From: Palsa-504 sp963808615
Lineage (GTDB): Bacteria; Actinomycetota; Actinomycetes; Streptosporangiales; Streptosporangiaceae
Assembly: GCA_963808615.1 (NCBI GenBank)
Contig: CAWEGV010000002.1
Coordinates: forward strand, 186,001 to 250,000
Length of the DNA: 64,000 nt
Direction: 5' to 3'
Shown: piece after piece, positions 33,742-43,598 of the stretch
Position numbering within the stretch: the stretch's first letter is position 1
Layout of the letters: every line of letters begins with the position of its first letter
Made by a program: the position numbers and the translations under genes
The notes under the pieces: generated by a model
Told to the model about the DNA's origin: nothing
Seen by the model: the letters and a program-made list of their open reading frames with translations, nothing else
Database searches by the model: none

Positions 33742-35403
33742 ATGCCCGCGCAACCGCCGGCACGCGCCGGCCAAGCAGACATCGTGATCGCCGGCGGCGG
33801 ACCGGTCGGACTCATGCTGGCCTGCGAGCTCCGGCTGAGCGGCACCGACCCGGTGGTGCTGGAGCGACTGCCCGGGATCGACGAGACCCCCAAGGGCAAC
33901 GGCCTCGCGGGCCAGATCGTGCCGATGCTGGACTACCGCGGCCTGCTCGACCGGCTCCGCCAGGAGGCCACCTTTGCCGGGCCGGTACCGCGCTTCTCGT
34001 TCGGTCCGCTGCAGCTGGACTTCTCCAGGCTCGGCACCAGCCCGGTGCACATCCTGACGGTGCCGCAACGCCGGCTGGAGGAGGTGCTGGAGGCGCGGCT
34101 CACCGAACTCGGCGGGACCGTCCGGCGCGGGCACGAACTGACGGCGCTGTCCCCGCATGACGACGCGGTCACCCTCGACGTCCGCGGTCCCGGCGGCGAC
34201 TACCAGCTGCACGCACGCTACCTCGTGGGCTGCGACGGCGCGCACAGCCTGGTACGCAAGCAGGCCGGGATCGGTTTCCCCGGCACCACCTCGGCGGAGA
34301 TATCCCGAATCGGCACGGTGCGCCTGCCGACGGCGAAGCTCACCTGGCGCGGCGGCGCGGTGAAGGTACCGGGGATCGGCCGCCTGAAGCTCATGGGGCA
34401 AGTCCGCACCCCGCGAGGCACCTACTCGCTCGCGCCGCTGGCCGTCCTCGACAAGAACGCTACTGCCGGCGTCTTCATCGTCTACACCAGCGAGGACGAC
34501 CCCACCGCCGACCTGAGCGCCCCGATGCCCCTCGAGGAACTGCGCGCCAGCGCCCGGCGGGTCCTCGGCGGCGACCTGCCGATGACCGATCCGCAGCGGC
34601 TGACCCGGCTTGTCGGGAGCAGCCGGCAAGCCGACCGCTACCAGGCGGGCCGCATCCTGCTGGCCGGCGACGCCGCCCACGTCTTCGCGGTATCGCTGAA
34701 CACGGGCCTGATCGATGCGGTCAACCTCGGCTGGAAGCTCGCCGCGCAGGTCCGGGGCCGGGCACCGGACGGCCTGCTGGAGTCCTACCACGCCGAGCGG
34801 CACCTCGCCGGACAGCACGCCATCCTGCAAGCCCGCGCCCAGAAGGCCCTGACCGCCATCGGCCAGGGCGGGACGGGCGAGCCTGGCGAGGTGAGCCCGG
34901 AGGGGGCCGAAGCGCTGCGCGAGCTGTTCGGCGACGTACTCCAGCACCCCGAGCCGCTACGGCACATCCGCGAAATGCTCCGCGAGCCCGGGCAGCTGCA
35001 TCACATCGGCGAGCTGATCGAGGGCTCCGATGTCCGGTACCCGATGCCGGCCAGCGACGCCTCCCCGCACCCGCTGGTCGGGAAGCTCGCGCCAGATCTC
35101 CAGCTGGAAACCCGTCACGGCCGCACCCGGGTCGCCGAGGTCATGCACGCGGCCCGGGGCGTCCTGCTCGACCTCACCGCCGATTCCGCAGTCGCCGAGG
35201 CGGCCCCAGACCAGGCCGGCCTGGTCACCGTCATCACCGCACGCTGCCTGACCGAGCCCGCCCCGGCCGCAGCGCTGCTAATCCGGCCCGACGGCCGCGT
35301 CGCCTGGGCTGCCGGACCCGGCACGCCCGACCCGGCCGCCGGGATGAACACGGCCCTGCGCACCTGGTTCAGCCCGCGCACGCCTCCCCAGACACGGCAC
35401 TAG
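33742..35403 (+). CDS. FAD-dependent aromatic monooxygenase
   Basis: A 553-aa flavoprotein hydroxylase of the PheA/TetX class. It starts at ATG 33742 (the frame extends upstream to 33616 without homology). IVIAGGGPVGLMLACEL binds the ADP part of FAD, YLVGCDGAHSLVRKQAG is the DG motif, and RILLAGDAAHVFAVSLNTGL the GD motif. In most relatives the last reads GDAAHxxxPxGGQGLNxG; here the GGQG turn is missing, so activity is uncertain. A C-terminal thioredoxin-like domain (VGKLAPDLQLETRHGRTRVA) is present. Substrates are typically phenols or polyketides. Confidence 0.8.
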   Translation: MPAQPPARAGQADIVIAGGGPVGLMLACELRLSGTDPVVLERLPGIDETPKGNGLAGQIVPMLDYRGLLDRLRQEATFAGPVPRFSFGPLQLDFSRLGTSPVHILTVPQRRLEEVLEARLTELGGTVRRGHELTALSPHDDAVTLDVRGPGGDYQLHARYLVGCDGAHSLVRKQAGIGFPGTTSAEISRIGTVRLPTAKLTWRGGAVKVPGIGRLKLMGQVRTPRGTYSLAPLAVLDKNATAGVFIVYTSEDDPTADLSAPMPLEELRASARRVLGGDLPMTDPQRLTRLVGSSRQADRYQAGRILLAGDAAHVFAVSLNTGLIDAVNLGWKLAAQVRGRAPDGLLESYHAERHLAGQHAILQARAQKALTAIGQGGTGEPGEVSPEGAEALRELFGDVLQHPEPLRHIREMLREPGQLHHIGELIEGSDVRYPMPASDASPHPLVGKLAPDLQLETRHGRTRVAEVMHAARGVLLDLTADSAVAEAAPDQAGLVTVITARCLTEPAPAAALLIRPDGRVAWAAGPGTPDPAAGMNTALRTWFSPRTPPQTRH

Positions 35404-35855
35404 CGTCCGCCGGGCCGCAAACGCCGGGCAAGCGCGCTGAATGAATCAGTCAACCGCCCAGCCTGTGAGGAATCCTCCGCAGGCCAACCGCAACGTGCAG
35501 AACTGGATTGTCTGCGCTCCGCCAGCAGCGTTTCACATGACGAGGATAGGGTGCCGAGTCGGCGATATGTGCGGATTGCAACTAGTTGGTTACAGTCCGC
35601 TAGCCGCATTCTGTCAACGTACCCGCTGCTGCCCCATCTCAAAAGGGGTCGTCCGCCAGATCACGGAGCCGGCCTCTGCGTCCGGCGGACACGCTGATCG
35701 CCAGATCCCTCCGGCAGTCGTGCCCAGAAACAGGGGCGGCGACCGCTGTCCTTGGCCATGAAAACCAACAGGGGCCGTTGACAACTGGGGATCAGCCTGG
35801 CCGGGCACCGGATCGGCCGGGAGCAGATCCGGTGCCCGGACTCACCTGCGGCGCG
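35404..35855. other. Intergenic, no recognisable gene
   Basis: About 450 bases between the convergent monooxygenase and quinone reductase genes; no supported frame, RNA or repeat seen. Confidence 0.3.
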
Positions 35856-36826
35856 TCAGGGTACCGACACGGTCATCTTGCCGCCGGCCATGCCTGATTC
35901 CATCACCTTGTGCGCCTCGACGATGTCATCGAAGCCGAATACCCTGGCCGGCTTGGCCTGGTAGCGGCCGGTTTCGGCCTTGCCGATCATCTCCGTGATC
36001 GGGATCTCGGTCAGCGGGAACTCAGGCGTGCCGAGCACGAACGCGCTGCCGTAGAAGCTGAACTGCACGCCGCTGGGCAGGTCGGCGATCGGGTTGAAGC
36101 CGGCCACCGGCTCGAGCCCGCCGAGGAAGCCTAGCTGGCACACCCGGCCGCGCGGGCGCACGACGCGGAGCGAGTCGCGCAGCACGCTGTTGCCGACCAG
36201 GTCGAAGACGCAGTTGACCGAGCCGGCCTGCTGGCCGGCCAGCCGCCCGTCATCGATCAGGACGGTCGCGGCGCCGATTCGTTCGAGCAGGGCGGCGCGG
36301 TCTGGCCTGCGGGTGGTTGCGATCACGGTGGCTCCGTGCTCGGCGGCGATGTTCACCGCGGCCTGGCCGAGCGCCGAGGTGGCCCCTCGGATCAGGACGG
36401 TCTGGCCGGGTTGCAGGTCCAGGTTCTGGCGCAGGCCTGCCACGCGGTCGCGTAGACCTCGGGCAGGGCGACCAGGTTGGTCCACGGCAGCGGCGTGCTG
36501 ACAGCGACCACGTTGCTGGCCGGCACGGTGACCAGTTCGGCGTAGCTGCCGTTGCGGGTCCGTCCCATGCCGCCGAGGATGGCGACTACCGAGGTTCCCT
36601 CGGCCAGCTGGCCGCTCGGGTCGGCCGCCACGGTGCCTGCGCACTCGATGCCGGTGACCGTGGCCACGTCGCCCATGGCTCCGCTGCGCATGTACGCCTC
36701 GGCGTGGTTCAGCCCGAACGCTTTTACGGCGATCAGCACCTCGCCGACCGCGGGTACGGGATCGGGCAGCTCGGTGACGGTGAGCACGTCAGGGCCGCCG
36801 TAGGAGCTGATGATGATGGCTTTCAC
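35856..36826 (-). pseudogene. NAD(P)H:quinone oxidoreductase (zinc-less MDR), frameshifted
   Basis: The N-terminal GroES-like half is intact from GTG 36826: MKAIIISSYGGPDVLTVTEL, FGLNHAEAYMRSG, ATVTGIECAGTV. Near 36437 the frame must change by one base to continue GLRQNLDLQPGQTVLIRGAT, SALGQAAVNIAAEHGATVIA (the nucleotide-binding fold) and the C-terminal GFDDIVEAHKVMESGMAGGK. No zinc ligands are seen. Combined length (~323 aa) is normal. The lesion is not in a homopolymer. It sits next to a truncated TetR gene, as such reductases often do. Confidence 0.7.
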
Positions 36827-36900
36827 CTTCTTCCTTCTTTCTTGAGTGATCGTTCATCTATTGCGGCGTAAAAGAGGCCGCCAGGCGGCGGCCAGGTTCG

Positions 36901-37193
36901 TTACATCAAGCGAGCGAAGGCGTTATCGACGATGATCCGCAGCACCTCCTCGTCCGGGTTGGCCTTGCCGATGACCATCAGGCCCGAGGCCGTCGCGACC
37001 AGGCCCTTGGCGACCGCGGTCACGTTGACCGACGCCGGGATCTCGCCGAGGCCGGCGGCCGTGCGCAGCGCGCCGGTGAAGCAGCGCTCGACCCGCGCCA
37101 TGTGGCCGCGCACCACGGCGGCCACCTCGGGATCGGCCGCCGCGTTCTCGATCGCGCTATTGATCAGCAGGCAGCCCTGGCGAACGCTCGTTC
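36901..37193 (-). pseudogene. TetR regulator lacking its DNA-binding domain
   Basis: The frame from about 37193 reads RQGCLLINSAIENAAADPEV, AAVVRGHMARVERCFTGALR and VTAVAKGLVATASGLMVIGK, the C-terminal ligand-binding domain of a TetR_C-type regulator. An in-frame TGA lies just upstream and no helix-turn-helix can be found. A GAACG-CT-CGTTC palindrome (about 37180-37191) resembles TetR operators but overlaps the break. Confidence 0.6.
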
Positions 37194-37935
37194 AAGAACA
37201 AGGCCCGGGTGAGACCGACAGGCCGCGACCTGCCGGCTGGATGCGATCCGGGCTGGCGCCACGGCAGGCGATGGGCGTCGTGCGCTCGACACCCATGAAC
37301 GACCGGGCTGGCATCATCAGGCAGCACTGTCATGCCGCGATGAGGAATGCCGGATCACCCTGTTTCTGGCCTGCGGGCACCGGCATGGGGACGCGAACGT
37401 CCAGGCCGCAAGACAGTGCAGCACGGACTGCCGCGGAGTCGGACCGTGAAGCTGATGCCGATCACGGTACGTGGTCGAGTTGCCGCGGCAACCCGCGCGC
37501 GTACCCGCCTGATATGGGTGCCGACCTGGTCGCCAGCATGGCCGCCGGTGCCGCGCCAGAACGGGTGATCTGTGTGACCATGCGCATGGCCGGCACGGCT
37601 GACCGACGTCCGACTCTGCGAATTGAGTGCATTGCCTGCACGCATATTCATTCACCGGCCGGGATGCTCAGTCGTAGCCCAGTCGGCCTGGCCAGAGTTT
37701 CGCAGGGATTGGGCGTAGCTTCATGACTACTGAGCAGCCCTGCCGACTATGTGCGGGTCCTCGCTCCTGGTCGCGCTGCTGCTCGGCGCGGCCATTGTAT
37801 GGCTCGTCCGGCACCGGCGCGCGTGATTAACCCGCGGCGCATTTCTGGCGTTACGAGCCGATGCGCCAGGACTCCAGGTAGGCCCACTGGCCCGGGGTGA
37901 GGACGTCGATCCGGGGTGCCGATTACGTCACCGTC
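37194..37935. other. Mostly non-coding; one possible 25-aa membrane peptide
   Basis: No convincing gene in 740 bases. At 37749-37826 (+) a 25-codon frame MCGSSLLVALLLGAAIVWLV, ending RHRRA, looks like a single transmembrane helix with a basic tail. Its ribosome site is weak, so it is noted only as a possibility. Confidence 0.25.
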
Positions 37936-38700
37936 TTACTTCACCGTCGCCGAGCAGGTGGCCCGGCGCTGGAACTCACCGCAGTGGGCAGCTGACGCGC
38001 GAACCGCCCTTAACGCGGTCCGGGCGGCGGCGCCCAGACGATCATCCAGCGAGAGAAGGCGCGGAGCGGGAATTGCTGCCAGGTCCTGAATGACCCGGGC
38101 GATGGCCCGGTCGAGGACGGCCAGCACCTCGTCGCTGGTACGTCCCTGGGCGTCGTTCCAGCGGGTGAGCGCCTGGGTGCTGGCCTGCCGGACCTGAGGG
38201 GAGGACACCATCAGCAGGCCAGGCCCGGGCGTCGCGGCGGCCTGGCCGCGGGATTCCCAGAGCGCGTCGTACACGGCGTCGATGGCCCGGCCAGCCTCGG
38301 AATCCCCGCCCTCCCCTGAGCCCGCCCGGATCAGGGCGCCGACGAGACAGACGCCGCCTACCCTTTCCGGAGCGGACGGGCCGGCGGCGAGGCCGGTCAG
38401 CAAGATTTGCCGTCCGTCGCGGGACGGCGTAGACCACCAGCCGCCCTGCACCCATCCGGACGATAGTTCGGCGTGCGCCGCCTCGAGCAGGGCGAGCAGC
38501 CGCTCAAGGCCTGCGCGCTGAATCTCCTGCGGTGGCTGCGGCGCAGCAGGGGTCAGCAGGCGCCGCCACCGGGGACGCTCGCGGCGCGCGGGCGTGTGGC
38601 CTGCGCCGGTGCCCGTGCTGGTCACCACCGCTACGGCAGAAAACGCCGGGACGCTCGCTTCTCGCGGTGACGTGGAACGGAACATAGTGAGGCTGGCCAT
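37936..38700 (-). CDS. DUF6197-like hypothetical protein
   Basis: A 254-aa protein. The central part WVQGGWWSTP, VGGVCLVGALIRAGSGEG and the later RWNDAQGRTSDEVLAVLDRA follow the DUF6197 pattern (a small actinobacterial family of unknown function). The first ~45 residues are low-complexity and the true start may lie further in. No membrane helix or catalytic motif. It is divergent from the sugar operon. Confidence 0.6.
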   Translation of the reverse strand: MASLTMFRSTSPREASVPAFSAVAVVTSTGTGAGHTPARRERPRWRRLLTPAAPQPPQEIQRAGLERLLALLEAAHAELSSGWVQGGWWSTPSRDGRQILLTGLAAGPSAPERVGGVCLVGALIRAGSGEGGDSEAGRAIDAVYDALWESRGQAAATPGPGLLMVSSPQVRQASTQALTRWNDAQGRTSDEVLAVLDRAIARVIQDLAAIPAPRLLSLDDRLGAAARTALRAVRASAAHCGEFQRRATCSATVK

Positions 38701-38842
38701 AGCACCAGCATCGCTCCGCTGGACTCCGGAACGCCAGGGGGTGGAGATGTATTGACAGAAGCGATTCCCGGGATAATCCTCGAAGTTGATCGTTCCACCA
38801 TGAGGAGAACGTCAGTAAGTCTCCCAGGTAGGAGGCACGGTC

Positions 38843-39859
38843 ATGAAGCCGAGAAGACTAGCGGTGCCGGCAGTGCTGCTGCTGATTCTGTGCTCACTGG
38901 CGGCCTGTTCGAACCAGGGCACGGCAGGGACTTCCCCGACGAATTCGGTGGCGGGCTCGCGGATTACCGTGGCGATGGTGACCCACGGGCAGGCGTTTGA
39001 CCCATTCTGGGCGCTGGTGCAAAAGGGCGCACAGACGGCGGCGGCGCAGTTCAACGTCAAGCTCGAGTATCAGTCGCCGAATACCACCGATCCGCAGGCG
39101 CAGGCGGCGATGATCACGCAGGCGGCGGCGCAGAAGCCAGCGGCCATGGTGGTGACCATTCCCGACCCGGCGGTGCTGGCGAGCCCCATCCGGCAAGTCT
39201 CGTCCGCTGGCATACCGGTGGTGGTGGTCAATGTCGGCGACAGCGTGTATCAGAGCGTCGGCGCGCTGACCTACGTGGGCCAGCCCGACTACCAGGCCGG
39301 GGAGCAGGCGGGCAAGGTAATGGCGGGGGTCGGCGTCCGCAAGGCGCTGTGCGTCATCCACGAGGCGCAGAACACCGCGCTCACCGACCGCTGCGCCGGG
39401 TTCACCAGGCAACTCAGCGCCAGCGGCGGCACGGTGCAGACCCTGCACGTCAACGGCGCCCAGCTGCAGCAGGCGCAGAGCGCGATCGAGCAGGCGCTCC
39501 AGCGGGACCACAGCATCAATGGGGTGCTCGCGACGGGCATCATCGGGTTCGAGGCTGCCGGCGGCGCCCTTCAGACCCTGAACGACTTCGGGCGGGTCAA
39601 ATTCGGCACGTTCGACGTCTCCTCCGCCGACCTGACCGCGGTGCAGAACGGCCAGCTGCTGTTCGTGATCGATCAGCAGCCTTTCCTGGAAGGCTACGCT
39701 GCGGTGCAGGTCGCAGCGTTCGACGTCCGCTACGGGCAGCACCCTTATCAGCCGATCTTTACGGGACCGAGCTTCGTCACCAAGGCCAACGCGGCCAAGG
39801 TCGCGCAGCTGTACAAGAACACCGGGGTCCCGCTATTCCAGGGCGGTTACCCGCAATGA
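38843..39859 (+). CDS. Sugar-type periplasmic-binding lipoprotein (RbsB-like)
   Basis: A 338-aa type 1 solute-binding protein. ATG follows GTAGGAGG. The signal peptide ends in the lipobox LAAC with Cys22. VAMVTHGQAFDPFWALVQKG, NTTDPQAQAAMITQAAAQKP and AAMVVTIPDPAVLASPIRQV are typical of ribose/xylose-like binding proteins. No ABC permease or ATPase follows; the next gene is a Na+/solute symporter. This pairing is unusual, and the protein may deliver sugar to that system or be an orphan sensor. First gene of the phosphorolysis operon. Confidence 0.85.
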   Translation: MKPRRLAVPAVLLLILCSLAACSNQGTAGTSPTNSVAGSRITVAMVTHGQAFDPFWALVQKGAQTAAAQFNVKLEYQSPNTTDPQAQAAMITQAAAQKPAAMVVTIPDPAVLASPIRQVSSAGIPVVVVNVGDSVYQSVGALTYVGQPDYQAGEQAGKVMAGVGVRKALCVIHEAQNTALTDRCAGFTRQLSASGGTVQTLHVNGAQLQQAQSAIEQALQRDHSINGVLATGIIGFEAAGGALQTLNDFGRVKFGTFDVSSADLTAVQNGQLLFVIDQQPFLEGYAAVQVAAFDVRYGQHPYQPIFTGPSFVTKANAAKVAQLYKNTGVPLFQGGYPQ

Positions 39860-39928
39860 GCTGTGTGCTGGCGCTGGACCGACGGCGGTTAGCCGCGATC
39901 CGGCACCGCATGACACCCGGAGATGGCG

Positions 39929-41611
39929 ATGACGATGACACTTGCGGCGGTCGCCCCGCACATTGAGGCAGCTGGCACGCTCAAGCTAGTGCTCAGCCCG
40001 CTGGACCTGACCCTTATCGTCATCTATTTCGTGTTCGTGATCGGCATCGGCTTTGCGTTGCGGCGGCTGATAACGACCTCGACCGACTTCTTCCTGTCTG
40101 GCCGCTCACTGCCCGCCTGGATCACCGGAATTGCTTTCATCTCGGCCAATCTCGGTGCCATCGAGATTCTCGGGATGTCCGCTAGCGGCGCCCAGTACGG
40201 CATCAGCATCGTGCACTACTACTGGATCGGCGCTGTACCCGCGATGGTGTTCCTGGGTATCGTGATGATGCCGTTCTACTACGGCTCACGGGTCCGGAGC
40301 GTCCCGGAGTATCTGCTGCGCCGCTACGATAACAAGACCCACCTGGTCAACGCCATCATCTTCGTCCTGGCTTCGGTCCTCATCGCAGGCGTGAACCTAT
40401 ATGCCCTGGCCGCCGTGTTGCAAGCCCTGCTCGGGATCCCGCTGGCCTTGGCCATTGTCGTTTCGGCGCTGTTCGTGCTGTCCTACATCCTGCTGGGCGG
40501 CCTGTCGAGCGCCATCTACAACGAGGTCATGCAGTTCTTCGTCATCTTGGCCGGCCTTGTCCCGGTGGTCATCGTCGCCCTGAAAGAAACCGGCGGCATC
40601 GGCGGCTTGTTCGCCAAGCTCAGCACCAACGGCCACGACTTCACCTCGGCCTGGGCCGGAGTCGGGCTCGGTGGCCACAACCCGGTCGGCGACTGGATCT
40701 CGCTCGTTTTCGGGCTGTCCTTCTGCCTTTCTTTTGGCTACTGGACCACCAACTTCGCCGAGGTCCAGCGGGCGATGTCGGCCAAGGACGACAACTCCGC
40801 CCGGCTCACGCCCATCATCGGCGCCTACCCCAAGGCCCTCATCCCGCTCGGCATCGTCATCCCCGGCATGGCCGCGGTCCTGCTGATACCCGGCCTGGGC
40901 GAGGGCGGCGGCCTGCCGTTCAACGACGCGATCCCGGCGCTGATGAACAAGTACCTGCCGGCCGGCGTGCTCGGAGTCGCGATCACCGGCCTGCTCGCCG
41001 CGTTCATGGCGGGCATGGCGGCGAACGTCTCCTCCTTCAACGCGGTGTGGACCTACGACATCTGGCAGAACTACATCCGGCCAGGCCGCCCGGACAGTTA
41101 CTACCTGCGGGTCGGCCGCTTCACCACGGTGGCGGGCGTGTTCATCGGCATCCTCACCGCATTCATCGCGGCGGGATACAACAACATCGCCAACTACCTC
41201 CAGACGCTTTTCTCATTCTTCAACGTGCCCATCTTCCTCGCCTTCATCGTGGGCATGGTATGGCGCAAGGCGGGACGCGGTTCCGGGTTCTGGGGCATGA
41301 TCGTCGGCACACTGTTTGCCTTCGGCACCTGGCTGCTCTACAAACAGGGCGTCCTATCGTTCCGCAGCGACCTCGCCGAAACCCAGTGGGGCGCCATCAT
41401 CGGGTTTTCCTCGGGCCTGATCGCGATGCTGATCGCCACCGCGTTCAGCACGCCGAAACCGCTGGCCGAGCTCAACGGCCTGGTCCTGGGGCTCCAGGAG
41501 CAAGACGTGCAGACAACGGCACGGGTCCCCTGGTTCAAGTCACCCGTACTGATCGGGACCGGCGCCCTGGTCCTTTGCGCGCTTCTCTACGTCTACATCG
41601 CCGTCGTATGA
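39929..41611 (+). CDS. Sodium:solute symporter (SSS family)
   Basis: Na+-coupled sugar-type symporter of about 560 aa with 13-14 transmembrane helices. FFLSGRSLPAWITGIAFISA and NLGAIEILGMSASGAQYGIS are the TM1-TM2 signature of SGLT/galactose-type members, and YNEVMQFFVILAGLVPVVIV and GYWTTNFAEVQRAMSAKDD follow. GGAG (39919-39922) favours ATG 39929; ATG 39923 is in the same frame. The operon also contains a GH65 phosphorylase and a PfkB kinase, so the cargo is probably a disaccharide or other glycoside. Confidence 0.88.
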   Translation: MTMTLAAVAPHIEAAGTLKLVLSPLDLTLIVIYFVFVIGIGFALRRLITTSTDFFLSGRSLPAWITGIAFISANLGAIEILGMSASGAQYGISIVHYYWIGAVPAMVFLGIVMMPFYYGSRVRSVPEYLLRRYDNKTHLVNAIIFVLASVLIAGVNLYALAAVLQALLGIPLALAIVVSALFVLSYILLGGLSSAIYNEVMQFFVILAGLVPVVIVALKETGGIGGLFAKLSTNGHDFTSAWAGVGLGGHNPVGDWISLVFGLSFCLSFGYWTTNFAEVQRAMSAKDDNSARLTPIIGAYPKALIPLGIVIPGMAAVLLIPGLGEGGGLPFNDAIPALMNKYLPAGVLGVAITGLLAAFMAGMAANVSSFNAVWTYDIWQNYIRPGRPDSYYLRVGRFTTVAGVFIGILTAFIAAGYNNIANYLQTLFSFFNVPIFLAFIVGMVWRKAGRGSGFWGMIVGTLFAFGTWLLYKQGVLSFRSDLAETQWGAIIGFSSGLIAMLIATAFSTPKPLAELNGLVLGLQEQDVQTTARVPWFKSPVLIGTGALVLCALLYVYIAVV

Positions 41612-41657
41612 CCTGGCCGGCGCCCCGCCGTACACGGCAGAACAGGGAGAACGTTAC

Positions 41658-41984
41658 ATGGCAGCCAAGATAGAACTAACCCCCGAAGAAGCCCGCAACT
41701 GGCGGCTGGCCAAGCTGTTCGATCTCCGCTCGTTCATCGGCTCGCTGTTCGTGATCTTCGGGGTCCTGGTCACCATTGCCGGTATCGCAGCGAGCCCGGC
41801 CACGATCGACAAGGCCGCCGGCATCAACCTCGGGCTGTGGGTGGGCCTCATCATGCTGGCCATGGGCCTGCTGTTCCTGGCCTGGGTGCTGCTCAAGCCA
41901 CCCGCCCCCATCACCACCGCCGAGGCCGAGGCGACCCGCAAAGCCCGCGAAGAGTTCGGAACCCAAGGCCCCGGCGGCCACTAG
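41658..41984 (+). CDS. Small two-helix membrane protein, symporter-associated
   Basis: A 108-aa protein. A short amphipathic start (ELTPEEARNWRLAKLFDLRS) is followed by two transmembrane helices (about residues 28-46 and 58-80) and a charged cytoplasmic tail. It lies 46 bases after the symporter gene on the same strand, with a GGGAG ribosome site. No known domain; an accessory or stabilising subunit of the symporter is plausible from context. Confidence 0.7.
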   Translation: MAAKIELTPEEARNWRLAKLFDLRSFIGSLFVIFGVLVTIAGIAASPATIDKAAGINLGLWVGLIMLAMGLLFLAWVLLKPPAPITTAEAEATRKAREEFGTQGPGGH

Positions 41985-42582
41985 GCGCGATCGCCGCGGA
42001 TGTGGCAGCGTCGGGCTGCTGGCTGCGCCGCCGGCAACCGCCACACAGCCGGCCGCTGGCCCCACCACCAGCGGGAGGCGATTTCCGGGCGCTGGTGGCC
42101 GCCGGCCGCCGCCACATCGTCGTGCCGTTCACCGCCGGCGGTTGCGTGCGGGGCGCCACGCTGACGGCTGCCGAGAGGGTCTCGAAGGTCGCGTGTGATC
42201 CTGCGGCAGATGATCTAGGGCCCCGTCTGCCCGGCCGACCTGGCCATCGGGACTGCGGCCGTAGCCGGCCGGTCGTGCCGTAGACAAGGGACCGGCCGGC
42301 GAGCGGGTGGCGCAGCACTTAGGTCTGCGGCGCCGTTGTTTCCCTGTCCCGTCGTTTCGTACGTTCTGCGGCCCGGCCTGCGGGTTCCTCGCTCAGGGCG
42401 GCTAGCGTCATGAGCTCGGCGGTGGTTGGCTAAAAGACGCAATGTGGGCGACCCCGCAGAGGCAGTCGGATCAAAGGAGCGGTCACTGGTGATCACGGGC
42501 CCTTTTAGCACAGCCGGCAGTCCTCACAGCGCAGTTGGCCCTGCATTGCGCCGTGCGACGGCGGCAAGCGCCGGAGGTGTTC
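41985..42582. other. Intergenic gap within the sugar operon
   Basis: About 600 bases without a convincing gene. The operon may have a second promoter here. GGAGG at 42573-42577 serves the PfkB start. Confidence 0.3.
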
Positions 42583-43588
42583 ATGGTGAATGACATGAAA
42601 AGCCGGGCGAGTCGCAAGGTGGCGGTGCTAGGCCCGATCCCGCGCGACCAGATCGTGACCCACGCCGACGAGCGGTTCGAGAAGTACGGATGCGTGTTGT
42701 ATACGGCGGCTGCCCTGTCGGCTCTGCTGGATGCCGGCGACACGATCGTCCCGATATCACACGTCCGTCGGCGGGACGAGGGCCCGATCAAGGAGATCCT
42801 CGGGTCCTTCCCGAATATCGACACCTCCGGTATAACGTCGCAGGCCGACCAGGGTGACGTCGTTCGAGCTGCGTTATGTCGAGCACAATCGTCGCGTCGA
42901 GCGGCAGATGAGCTTCATGAACCCGATCCTGCCGGCCGACGTCGACCGGGTGCTCGACGCCGACGTGTTTGTCTGTGTCCCGATCACGGACTATGAGGTG
43001 GGGCAGCCGACGCTGCGGCACATCAAGGAGCACAGCCGGGCAACCGTGGTGCTGGACGCCCACGGCCCTACGATGACGCTGACCCGCAGCGGGGAGCGCC
43101 ATCCGCGGGTGTGGGCCGACCGAGACGTATGGCTTCCGTACGTCGACATCCTGAAGATGAACCTTGAGGAAGCGGGCTCGGCGTGGCTCGGTGAGTCGGC
43201 GGAGGTGACGGCTGATCCGCCGAGGCTGGGCGATGAAGAACTGCGCGGCCTGGCGCGTCACTGTCTGGACCGCGGTGTGGGGGCGGTATGCGTGACCCTG
43301 GACGAGCGTGGCTGCGGGGCCTTCTACCGGGACGGCTCCGGCGGGATCGCCGGGGAGTTCGTCGATCGCATCGAGGTGGAGCATGTCGTGGACACGACCG
43401 GTGCCGGCGACTCGTTCGCCGCGGGGCTGGCCTACGGTTACCTCGCGTACCGGGATTACGTCGTGGCCTGCCAGTACGGGAACGCGATGGGCGCTCAGCG
43501 CTGCACCGGCGCGGAACTGAACGTCTACCTGTCACGAGAGGAAACCGAGCGGCAGATCCTCGCGACGTACGGTCCTCGATCGCAGTAG
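42583..43588 (+). pseudogene. PfkB-family carbohydrate kinase, frameshifted
   Basis: The start ATG 42583 (MVNDMKSRASRKVAVLGPIP) follows GGAGG by 5 bases. The first ~90 residues (VLGPIPRDQIVTH, GCVLYTAAALSALL, IDTSGITSQADQG) are in one frame. From about 42852 the frame changes by one base to VTSFELRYVEHNRRVERQMS and runs to the anion-hole/catalytic motif DTTGAGDSFAAGLAYGYLAY. The break follows CAGGG, where one G appears to be missing. Total length (~335 aa) is normal. If the lesion is real, the kinase step of the operon is lost. Confidence 0.7.
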
Positions 43589-43598
43589 GAGAAGTCCC

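Noticed and set aside
38752..38777. TTGACA...GATAAT promoter ahead of the sugar operon
   Set aside because: Spacing of 14 bases is too short for a standard sigma-70 promoter; left unannotated.
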